Shown here piece by piece: positions 43,641-51,201 of a stretch of 59,270 nucleotides of DNA. This DNA is from Bacillota bacterium (GTDB lineage: Bacteria; Bacillota_A; Clostridia; Christensenellales; Aristaeellaceae): assembly GCA_023421735.1 (NCBI GenBank), contig JAEZSP010000018.1, forward strand, positions 1 to 59,270. Direction: 5' to 3'. The first letter of the stretch is position 1. Each line of letters begins with the position of its first letter. The position numbers and the translations under genes were made by a program. The notes under the pieces were generated by a model, which had not been told where the DNA came from, searched no databases, and was given only the letters and a program-made list of their open reading frames with translations.

Positions 43641-44966
43641 CTAATCCAAAATCCGAAGTCCCCACGAGAACTGACGGTTGTAATAGCCGGAGGAAAGGGT
43701 TGAAACGATGACCTTCCCGGCGCTGGAGGAGGCATGGATGAACTTGCCGCCGCCCAGATATATGCCAATGTGATCGGAAACATCGACGTCCGATTCTACG
43801 GTATTGAAGCACACGATGTCGCCGCGCCGCAGCGCGTCAATCGACGCGATCTTCGGAAAGCGGCCGTCGTACCCCTGTCCATAGGCCGACCGGCTGAGCG
43901 TGATGCCCGCCTCCGTTTTAAAGCAGTCGTACGAAAGCCCGGAACAGTCAAACGTATCTGGCCCGTGCGTCGCGTAGACGTACTTTTTCCCGTACTGGTC
44001 GACCGCGCGCGCAATCACCTTCTCAATCGCGCCGCTTGCCGCGCCCCTGTCGTTGTCCTCGTATTTCTGCGGGTCCGGCTCGCTGTTCGGCGCTTCGTCC
44101 GAAAACTGCGCAGCCTCCGCATAACCGTATGTGCCCGAGAGGGAAACGCGCATCCACTTGCCATCCCCTGTCTTGGCAACCACGTCCACATCCGTCCCGG
44201 CTGTCAGTTTCTCGAGTTGCTTTGCAGACGTAGAGGGCTTCGCATAAACGACTGCGGCAGTCTGCGCATACCAGGTCTGCGCTGATCGATTGGGATTGTC
44301 GGTCGTGATCTGGTTTTTTTTGCACCATCCCGTCTTTCCGCTCGCATTTTTGACCTTCGCCCATTTGCCGTCGATCTTCACGCAGGTCAGGCTTTCGCCG
44401 TACGACATCACGCCGACTTTTTTGGAAGACGTGGATGCGGACTTGTAAAACTGCACCGTGCTTTTCGCTATGTAAACGGTATATGGCTCCATGGTCTTCG
44501 TCTTCGAGAGCTTTGATGCCGCCACATAACCAAACCCATCCTCGTGTTTCACCCGGTACCACTTGCCGTCCCGCGTCACGGCGACCACAAGCACCTCGTC
44601 GTTTTGCCCGTATGTCGCGCAAACGGAGGACGAGCTTGACGTACGCCTGTACGCCGTCGCGCCGTCGCTCTTTGCGTAGAGCGTCTTTCCCTTTCCGTTG
44701 GGATTTTTCGCGGTCAGCGCCCCGTATTGACAATACCCAACGCGCCCGTCGTCGCCCCGCACCTTCGCCCAGGAGCCTTTTCTCTTGAGATAGGTCACCG
44801 ACTCGCCGAAATTGAGCGTACCCAGCTTTTCGGACTTGGTCGACGCAGACGCATACACCTTCAGACTGTTGGTCTTTACATACGTCCGTTTTTCCGCTTG
44901 CGCGGTCAGGGCCGTCATCAGCGCCGCAAGCGCCACAAACAGAGCCACGATTCTTCGTAATCGCAT
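43641..44966 (-). CDS. SH3-domain NlpC/P60 peptidoglycan endopeptidase
   Basis: A 441-residue secreted protein: signal peptide (to about 24, ALTAQA), four bacterial SH3 domains in tandem (about 27-85, 94-155, 163-225, 235-290; each with a KVGVMSYGESL-like strand), a short linker and a C-terminal NlpC/P60 domain. The catalytic Cys is in TFDCSGLSYD (about 342), with His residues in SDHIGIYLGG and KFIHASSS. It should cut peptide stems of the cell wall while the SH3 domains hold the wall. Ribosome site GGAGG precedes the ATG. Upstream is a perfect inverted repeat that may regulate it. Confidence 0.93.
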   Translation of the reverse strand: MRLRRIVALFVALAALMTALTAQAEKRTYVKTNSLKVYASASTKSEKLGTLNFGESVTYLKRKGSWAKVRGDDGRVGYCQYGALTAKNPNGKGKTLYAKSDGATAYRRTSSSSSVCATYGQNDEVLVVAVTRDGKWYRVKHEDGFGYVAASKLSKTKTMEPYTVYIAKSTVQFYKSASTSSKKVGVMSYGESLTCVKIDGKWAKVKNASGKTGWCKKNQITTDNPNRSAQTWYAQTAAVVYAKPSTSAKQLEKLTAGTDVDVVAKTGDGKWMRVSLSGTYGYAEAAQFSDEAPNSEPDPQKYEDNDRGAASGAIEKVIARAVDQYGKKYVYATHGPDTFDCSGLSYDCFKTEAGITLSRSAYGQGYDGRFPKIASIDALRRGDIVCFNTVESDVDVSDHIGIYLGGGKFIHASSSAGKVIVSTLSSGYYNRQFSWGLRILD

Positions 44967-44984
44967 TGCGCACCTCCAAACAGG

Positions 44985-45025
44985 AATGTACCGTCTTCAT
45001 GAATATATCATAAATACGGTACATT
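44985..45025. promoter_or_regulatory. Perfect 10-bp inverted repeat upstream of the NlpC/P60 gene
   Basis: AATGTACCGT (44985-44994) and its exact inverse ACGGTACATT (45016-45025) flank 21 AT-rich bases. That spacer contains a minus-strand TATGAT (45007-45012), a likely -10 element. The arrangement looks like an operator around a promoter. Confidence 0.55.
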
Positions 45026-45056
45026 TTTGTAAGATATTAGCAATTTAGGCCAAATG

Positions 45057-46826
45057 TTACATTACGGTCACATTTATGCCGCAGGGCTCTCCATGTGCAA
45101 TCAACGCATCGTCCCGTGCCCCGTAAAGATCATAATACGTGCCGCCGCGCCGCAGGAGTTCCTCGTGGGTGCCTTCCTCGCGCACGCCACCTTCCGACAA
45201 AACGACGATGCGATCCGCCGCGCGGATGGTCTCCAGTCGGTGCGCGATCATGAGGGTCGTGCGCCCCTTGCGCAACCGGAGAAGCGCGCGGTGGATGGAA
45301 CGTTCGCTCTCGGAATCCAGCGCGCTGGTCGCCTCGTCGAGAATGAGGATCGGTGCGTCCCGCAAAAACGCCCTTGCAATCGCGATTCGCTGGCGCTGTC
45401 CGCCCGAAAGCCGCACGCCGCGCGGACCGACGTCGGTGTCATATCCCATCGGCAGCGCGCGCACAAAATGGTCGGCATCTGCCTGGCGCGCAGCCTCCAC
45501 CACCTCCGTGTCCGTCGCGCCGGGCTTCGAATAGCGGATGTTTTCAAGGATTGACCCGGCAAAGAGGTATGTGTCCTGCTGAACGACCGAGATGTTGCTG
45601 CGCAGGGAAGCAAGCGTCACATCCCGAATATCCCGTCCGTCGATTTCCACGCATCCCCCGATGGGCTCGTAAAAGCGCGGCACGAGCGCGCACAGCGTGG
45701 ATTTGCCCGCGCCGGATATGCCCGCCACGGCCACGCATTCCCCGGGCGAGACGCGCATGTTCAGGTTCTTGAGGACATGGGGACTCTCATCTCCATATCG
45801 GAAGCTGACATCCTGAAATGCCAGCGCGCCCTGCGCGCGTCCCATGTCAACCGCCCCCGGTTCGTCCGCAATCTCGGGCGCGGTGTCCAGTATGTCCATC
45901 ACCCGGTCGAAGCCCGCAAGCCCCGTCTGAAACTGCGTCGTCATCCACGCAAGATGGCGCACCGGCCCGGTGAGATAGGAGATATAAAGGAAAAACGCAA
46001 TCAGATCCGCCACCATAATCGCGCCCCGCACGATGCCGTATGCGCCCGCGAGCGCCACTGCGACGAACACCGACCGTTCGATCACCGTCAAGACCTGATC
46101 TTCAATCGCCCCGAAGCGGTAAAATAGCTTCCGGCTCTCGATGAAGCTCTGCCCCGCCGCCCGGAACTTGCCGATCTCAGCGCGTTCGCAGCCGAATGCC
46201 TGCGTCACCCGGATGCCGGATAAGGAATCCTCCGCGCGCGCATTGATCTCCGCCACGTTTTTCTGGCTCAGGGCAGACGCATGCCGCAGCCGTCGATTGA
46301 GTCGGATCGTGAGATACGCCATCGGCGGCAAAAAAGCGAAGACGATCAACGTCAGCCGCCAGTCGATGAGAAACAGGAAGATGGATGCGCCAAAGAACTT
46401 GACGGAATTGATGATGTAATCCTCGGGCCCGTGGTGGTACAGCTCCGCCAGATTCCACAAATCGCTGGTCAAACTCGACATAAGCTCGCCCACACGCCGC
46501 CTGTCATAATAGGAAAACGAAAGCTTTTCCAGGTGCGCAAACAACTCCTGGCGCAAATCGTTCTCCATCATGGAGCCGAGCGCATGTCCGCGATAGTCGT
46601 AATAGTAGGTGAATGCCATTTCAATGACGATCAGGAAAATCATGAACGCGCTGACCGGAACGACGCGCGAAAGCGCGCCCCCAAGCACGTTTGACGTGAC
46701 ATACCTGACGCACATGGGAAACGCGAGCGCGGCGCCTGCCGAGCCCAATGCACATATTAAAACAAGAGCAAACCGTCCGAGATAGGGTTTATAAAAGGAG
46801 ACAAACTTCCTCGTCCTTGCGTTCAA
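45057..46826 (-). CDS. ABC exporter half-transporter (fused permease-ATPase)
   Basis: A 589-residue type IV ABC exporter. The N-terminal ~310 residues form six membrane helices. The ATPase domain has Walker A AGISGAGKS, Q-loop VVQQDTYLF, signature RLSGGQRQR, Walker B ILILDEATSALD and the His of MIAHRLETI. It presumably works as a homodimer exporting lipids, peptides or drugs. The start appears to be the TTG at 46826 after GGGGGTAT; the first in-frame ATG is ~35 codons later and would remove a membrane helix. It diverges from the second MATE gene. Confidence 0.92.
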   Translation of the reverse strand: MNARTRKFVSFYKPYLGRFALVLICALGSAGAALAFPMCVRYVTSNVLGGALSRVVPVSAFMIFLIVIEMAFTYYYDYRGHALGSMMENDLRQELFAHLEKLSFSYYDRRRVGELMSSLTSDLWNLAELYHHGPEDYIINSVKFFGASIFLFLIDWRLTLIVFAFLPPMAYLTIRLNRRLRHASALSQKNVAEINARAEDSLSGIRVTQAFGCERAEIGKFRAAGQSFIESRKLFYRFGAIEDQVLTVIERSVFVAVALAGAYGIVRGAIMVADLIAFFLYISYLTGPVRHLAWMTTQFQTGLAGFDRVMDILDTAPEIADEPGAVDMGRAQGALAFQDVSFRYGDESPHVLKNLNMRVSPGECVAVAGISGAGKSTLCALVPRFYEPIGGCVEIDGRDIRDVTLASLRSNISVVQQDTYLFAGSILENIRYSKPGATDTEVVEAARQADADHFVRALPMGYDTDVGPRGVRLSGGQRQRIAIARAFLRDAPILILDEATSALDSESERSIHRALLRLRKGRTTLMIAHRLETIRAADRIVVLSEGGVREEGTHEELLRRGGTYYDLYGARDDALIAHGEPCGINVTVM

Positions 46827-47000
46827 AACCGGATACCCCCAATAAAATCAAAATGCAATCTTTCAATCCGGTTTTCATCCCGACCCCTCCTGCTCTTTCA
46901 AATCCACATCAATTGTATCATAAATAACTTCACCACGCAAGAAGGACAATGCCTGCGCGCGTTGAATAGGAAATACAGCATTACAAAAGGCGGTGCAAAC

Positions 47001-48362
47001 ATGCTCCTCACCCGCGACAAGGCTTTTTACAAGTCGTTTTCCGCGCTGTTCTGGCCCCTGGTTCTCCAAAATGTCATCAATCTTGCGGTCAATCTGGCAG
47101 ACAATATCATGCTGGGACGCTATGCCCCTTTCCCGGATGCCGCGCTCGCAGGCGCGACGGTCGTCAACAACATCCAATTCATCCTGCAATGTCTCATCGG
47201 CGGCGTGACAGGCGGCATCACCGTGCTCGGCAGCCAGTATTGGGGCACGCAGCGCATCGGCCCCATCAAGCGGATCGCGTCCATGGCCTTCTGGGTCTCC
47301 GCCGCGTTCACGCTGTTGATTTTCTTTGCGTGCGCGCTTTTTCCGCATGGTGTCTTGGGCCTGTTCGTCTCCAATGCACCCGATAGCGTGCGCGAGGGCG
47401 TCAAATACCTCGGCATCATCAAGTATTCCTATCCGGTCTTCTCCGTCGCAATGATCCTCCTCGCGGCATTCAACTGCGTAGAAACGGTCAAGATCGCGTT
47501 CTGGATCTCGGTTGAAGCGCTTGTTGTCAACGTTGGGCTCAACTTCGTCCTCATTCCACAGTACGGCTCCGAGGGCGCCGCGGCAGCGACCGCCCTCGCG
47601 CGACTCGTCGGACTCGCCATCGTCATCGTCTACGCGCTCAAATTCGACCAAAAACTCAGACTTCGGCTACGTGATTTTCTCGTCTTTGACCGGGATCTGT
47701 TCCGGGATTTCGCGCGCGTCACCCTTCCGCTCGTCGCAATCAGCGGACTCTGGGGCTTTTCGACCGCCATTCAAACGGCGATCCTCGGCCATATGCCCAG
47801 TTTTGCAAACGCCATCGCCGCCAATAGCGTCGCCACAACCGCCTATAACCTCACCAAGGCAGCGGCGCAGGGCTCGGCGGCGGCCGCCGCAATCCTCATG
47901 GCAAAGACCGTCGGCGCAGGTGATCTTCATAAGGTGCGCGATTACACAAAGACGCTGCAAATCATGTTCATCGGCATCGGCATCGTGTCCGGTTTCCTTC
48001 TGTACATCCTGAAGTTCCCCATTTTCGCGGCCTATAAGGTCTCGGATGACACAATCGCACTTGCCAACCAATTTATCTATGTCTTCATCATCGCGACCAT
48101 CGGCATGGCCTACCAAATGCCCACCGTCACCGGCATCATCCGCGGCGGCGGGGATACCAAATTCGGCATGATCAACGACATCATCTCCATCTGGCTCATC
48201 GTCCTGCCGCTCTCGATCCTCGCAGCGTTCAAGTTCGGCTGGCCGCCCGTCGCGGTCGTCGCCTGCCTCAACTCCGATCAGGTGTTCAAATGCGGCGCAG
48301 CCTCTATCCGCTGCAATCGCTATAAATGGGTGCGCAGGCTCACACGCGACGAGGTTCATTAA
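47001..48362 (+). CDS. MATE-family efflux transporter (second copy in window)
   Basis: A 453-residue, twelve-helix MATE protein, only distantly similar to the one at 41534. It has the N-lobe FWPLVLQNVINLAVNLADNI, the GGITVLGSQYWG loop, and a C-lobe with ANSVATTAYNLTKAAAQGSA. Start ATG 47001 with AAAAGGCGGTG upstream; a TTG 39 nt earlier is less likely. Its stop codon overlaps the stop of the convergent ABC-2 permease gene (shared TTAA). Confidence 0.9.
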   Translation: MLLTRDKAFYKSFSALFWPLVLQNVINLAVNLADNIMLGRYAPFPDAALAGATVVNNIQFILQCLIGGVTGGITVLGSQYWGTQRIGPIKRIASMAFWVSAAFTLLIFFACALFPHGVLGLFVSNAPDSVREGVKYLGIIKYSYPVFSVAMILLAAFNCVETVKIAFWISVEALVVNVGLNFVLIPQYGSEGAAAATALARLVGLAIVIVYALKFDQKLRLRLRDFLVFDRDLFRDFARVTLPLVAISGLWGFSTAIQTAILGHMPSFANAIAANSVATTAYNLTKAAAQGSAAAAAILMAKTVGAGDLHKVRDYTKTLQIMFIGIGIVSGFLLYILKFPIFAAYKVSDDTIALANQFIYVFIIATIGMAYQMPTVTGIIRGGGDTKFGMINDIISIWLIVLPLSILAAFKFGWPPVAVVACLNSDQVFKCGAASIRCNRYKWVRRLTRDEVH

Positions 48363-49147
48363 CTGCTCGCAGACTTGTAGTTTCTGCATCCAACGCGAAA
48401 TGTCCCCCATGCGAGCACCGTAAAGACCCCGACGGTCGCAAGCGCGCCTGCGAGTTCTCCCGGCGCAAGAATTCCGGAAAAGAACTGCACCGGGACCGTC
48501 CCGATGATCCCGTAGGGCAAAAGGACTTGAAAGATCAATCGAAATACGCCCTTGTACGCCGTGCCGGGGAGCATCATGCACATCTCGAGAAACGCGCCCT
48601 CCAACCGCCCAATCGAGGACGCGGAGATGACGAAGAATACGACCGAGCGCAATAGCACCATCAAATCGTACCACAGAACCAGCATCGCAAAGACCAGGAG
48701 CCCATACCCGCCAACTTGCAAAAAGGTCGGTGTCAGACCGATCACGCGCACTGCGTAGACGATGATTCCGATGCTGAACAAAATCAGCGGCGCGCTTCCC
48801 AGATTGACGTTTTCAAACGTCAGACGCAGGAGTGGATTCACCGGTCGTGTGAGGTACCCGTCAAAATCGCCGTTGCGCACGAGATTGGGCAGGCCCTGAA
48901 TGCCGAAAAAGAACACCGTCATGTTGATCGCATTGATGAGCGAAAAGGTGCCGATGAATAACAGGGTCTGCCCCCTTCCCCATCCTGCAATCGAATCCAC
49001 ATGGGCAAAGATCGCCGAGAACATCAGGATCTGAAGGATGAACAGGGAGCCGTCCACAAAAAGCGGCCCGAAAAACCCAAGCCGAAACGCCGTCTGCCGC
49101 GCGATCTTCAGCCGCACGAGCGCCCCAATCAGCCGCAACTGCCTCAT
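48359..49147 (-). CDS. ABC-2 family permease (second membrane subunit)
   Basis: A 262-residue membrane protein with about six helices of the ABC2_membrane_6 type (COG3694-like), containing NLVRNGDFDGYLTRPVNPLL, a block I associate with this family. It starts with ATGA overlapping the upstream permease gene; the frame extends upstream without a ribosome site. Together with the preceding permease and ATPase it forms an exporter triad of the COG4586/COG4587/COG3694 kind. Substrate unknown. Confidence 0.88.
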   Translation of the reverse strand: MRQLRLIGALVRLKIARQTAFRLGFFGPLFVDGSLFILQILMFSAIFAHVDSIAGWGRGQTLLFIGTFSLINAINMTVFFFGIQGLPNLVRNGDFDGYLTRPVNPLLRLTFENVNLGSAPLILFSIGIIVYAVRVIGLTPTFLQVGGYGLLVFAMLVLWYDLMVLLRSVVFFVISASSIGRLEGAFLEMCMMLPGTAYKGVFRLIFQVLLPYGIIGTVPVQFFSGILAPGELAGALATVGVFTVLAWGTFRVGCRNYKSASS

Positions 49148-49935
49148 ATGCCCACCCCATCGTATTTCTTTCGGTATGTGCCGTGCATCGCGCGCCCCAG
49201 AACCAGGAAAAGCGCCGTCCACGCACCCAGCGTCACAAGCCCCCGCTCGATTTCGGCCGTGCCCTGCCCGATCACAATCATCGAGGGCAGATACGCCACG
49301 TAATAAAACGGCAGCATGCGCATCGCGGAGACGACGCCTGCCGGCAAGAGCGCAAGGGGCACGAGTACCCCGGTCGCAAAATTCATCAGATTATCCTTGA
49401 TCATGTTGAACGTCTCCACATCGTTCAAGGGGAACGCAAGCACCGAGATCGCATAGTTCATCGACGCCATGAAAAACAGCCCCAGTCCCGCCATGGCGAT
49501 GGCGCCCATCAGCTCCATAGGCGTACATGCAATCGCAAACTTCACGCGAAACACAAATACCCATAAAATCGCCGCAAGCAGCTGAAACATGCCGTAAAAT
49601 GCCGCTACGCCCGCCGTTTGCGCGAAAAAGTGACCCTGCGCGCTCGCCGGGCGCACCAGGTACGCGCTGAACAACCCGTTTCGGATGCGATGCGCAAATT
49701 CCCCGCAGCTTCCGGACGACATGTCCAATTCTCGCAGAAACGAGACGACAATGTAATAGGTCAGCATCTGCATGAACGTCAGTCCCGCCACCTCGGCCCG
49801 CCCGTCGTAGATCGCGCCCCAGAGGATGTAGGCAAGCAGAATCCGCGATACGGTCAAGGCGACGCTCATCATTACGTCAAACCGCCAGACGACCTGCGCC
49901 TTCCAATATGTCATGCCGATCGCCCAATACTTCAT
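49144..49935 (-). CDS. ABC-2 family permease (first membrane subunit)
   Basis: A 263-residue membrane protein with about six helices, COG4587-like. The block EFAHRIRNGLFSAYLVRPAS parallels the same element in its partner, as expected for the two halves of a heterodimeric channel. It overlaps the ATPase gene by 4 nt and the second permease by 4 nt. Confidence 0.88.
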   Translation of the reverse strand: MKYWAIGMTYWKAQVVWRFDVMMSVALTVSRILLAYILWGAIYDGRAEVAGLTFMQMLTYYIVVSFLRELDMSSGSCGEFAHRIRNGLFSAYLVRPASAQGHFFAQTAGVAAFYGMFQLLAAILWVFVFRVKFAIACTPMELMGAIAMAGLGLFFMASMNYAISVLAFPLNDVETFNMIKDNLMNFATGVLVPLALLPAGVVSAMRMLPFYYVAYLPSMIVIGQGTAEIERGLVTLGAWTALFLVLGRAMHGTYRKKYDGVGI

Positions 49936-50900
49936 GCCGAATAAATCCTTTCCACTACGCTCCCGATGTCCTCCTCGCCAATCTCAACGTCCACCACGTC
50001 GCTTTCCGCAAACAAATCGCGCACGATCCCCCGCGCCCGCTCCTTCTCCGCGAGGATCGTGAGCCGGTTCGGCGTCTGTTCCACAAGCACACAGCCAGAC
50101 GGCACGGCGCGCATCCCCGCTTCCGAGAATGTGATGGTCAGCTTGCGGTGCGTCTGGTAGCGGTCAAACAAATCCTCCATCCCGCCGTCGTAGATCTTTT
50201 TCCCGCGGTTGATCACCACACAACGCGCGCAAAGAGAGCGGATGTCGTCCATGTAATGCGATGTCAGAAGGATCGTCGTTCCGCGCGTGTGGTTTACCTC
50301 GCGCAAAAACGTGCGCATCTGCTTTTGCGCCACGGCGTCCAGCCCGATGGTCGGCTCGTCGAGAAACAGGACGCGCGGATTGTGAAGAAGCGCCGCGATC
50401 AGCTCCATCTTCATCCGCTCACCCAAAGACAGCGTGCGCACCTGCATGTTCAAAAGTTCTCCCACGCCAAACAGCTCCGAAAAGTACCGCACGTTCTTCC
50501 GGTATTCGTCCGTCGGGATCGCATACATCTCCTTCATGAGAAGCAGCGAATCCGCCGCCGTCAGTTCGAAAAAGAGCTGCGATTTTTGCCCCATCACGAC
50601 CGCGTACTGGCGCTTAAACGCATTCTTCAACCGATTCGGGTCGTACCCCAACACCGACAATTCGCCCGCCGTCTTCCGGATGATCCCGGTCATGAGCTTT
50701 GTCAGTGTTGTCTTTCCCGCGCCGTTTGGCCCAATGAGCCCCACAAACTCGCCCGCCGAAATGGAAAGATCTACCCCGTCCACCGCCCGCTTCTCAATCA
50801 TTTCGCGGTGAAACAGGCTCTTCATGCTCCCCCGCAAGCCTTCTTCCTTCTCAAATCGCCTGTATACCTTCGTGAGTCCCCTGCAAAAAATGATGTCCAA
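49932..50900 (-). CDS. ABC transporter ATPase of the ABC-2 triad
   Basis: A 322-residue ATPase with Walker A GPNGAGKTT, Q-loop VVMGQKSQLF, signature LSLGERMKMEL, Walker B VLFLDEPTIGLD and the His of LTSHYMDD. A C-terminal extension of ~85 residues is typical of COG4586-type exporters (natA-like). The start is the TTG at 50900, 6 nt after GGAGGG; no in-frame ATG is near. Expression probably depends on the upstream leader, whose terminator ends about 30 nt before this start. Confidence 0.9.
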   Translation of the reverse strand: MDIIFCRGLTKVYRRFEKEEGLRGSMKSLFHREMIEKRAVDGVDLSISAGEFVGLIGPNGAGKTTLTKLMTGIIRKTAGELSVLGYDPNRLKNAFKRQYAVVMGQKSQLFFELTAADSLLLMKEMYAIPTDEYRKNVRYFSELFGVGELLNMQVRTLSLGERMKMELIAALLHNPRVLFLDEPTIGLDAVAQKQMRTFLREVNHTRGTTILLTSHYMDDIRSLCARCVVINRGKKIYDGGMEDLFDRYQTHRKLTITFSEAGMRAVPSGCVLVEQTPNRLTILAEKERARGIVRDLFAESDVVDVEIGEEDIGSVVERIYSA

Positions 50901-51099
50901 TCCATTCCCTCCGTTTTTTTCGGATACGAGAAAAAAGCCGCGCCATTCATGGTGCGACCGACAGGGCATACCTCATGCGTACGCGATGTCGGCTCGCGCG
51001 TACACGCAAACAAACCGGCCCGCTGGCCAGTCACATCGCGTCTCGCGCTTGTTCCGTTTTTACAGAACCGACATCCTCATACCTCACTATTGACCGGAT
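50901..51099 (-). promoter_or_regulatory. Leader RNA with switch-like alternative helices (riboswitch/attenuator candidate)
   Basis: The minus-strand leader contains: (1) GAUGUCGG (51075-51068), able to pair perfectly with CCGACAUC (50992-50985); (2) GCGAGCCGACA (50997-50987), able to pair with UGUCGGUCGC (50963-50954) with one bulged G; (3) a terminator (50958-50931) with stem GUCGCACC/GGCGCGGC and six U. Helix 2 takes up the left arm of the terminator, and helix 1 blocks helix 2. The ~75 nt enclosed by helix 1 hold small hairpins (UUCUG-CGGAA, CGCG-CGCG, CUGGCC-GGCCGG). No known riboswitch or T-box consensus was recognised. Confidence 0.6.
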
Positions 51100-51105
51100 G
51101 AAAAG

Positions 51106-51134
51106 ATCATACCATCGATTCCGGCGCACGTCAA
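51106..51134 (-). promoter_or_regulatory. Promoter of the ABC-2 operon
   Basis: Minus-strand TTGACG (51129-51134) and TATGAT (51106-51111) with a 17-nt spacer, directly downstream of the hflX terminator. It gives a leader of about 200 nt. Confidence 0.75.
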
Positions 51135-51136
51135 GG

Positions 51137-51176
51137 AAAAAAAACGGACCGCCCGGTCAATCGTTCCGGACGATCC
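51137..51176 (-). terminator. Terminator of the isc-hflX operon
   Basis: On the minus strand two adjacent small hairpins (ATCGT-CCGGA-ACGAT and GACC-GGGC-GGTC) are followed by eight T residues, about 26 nt after the hflX stop. Confidence 0.75.
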
Positions 51177-51201
51177 AATGGTTCAATGGGATTGATGCGC
51201 G

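Noticed and set aside
50901..51099. T-box leader
   Set aside because: No AGGGUGGNACCGCG antiterminator sequence and no specifier-loop layout; the downstream genes are not amino-acid related.
49908..51101. 397-codon plus-strand frame opposite the ABC-2 ATPase and its leader
   Set aside because: Shadow frame, no start signal and no recognisable domain.
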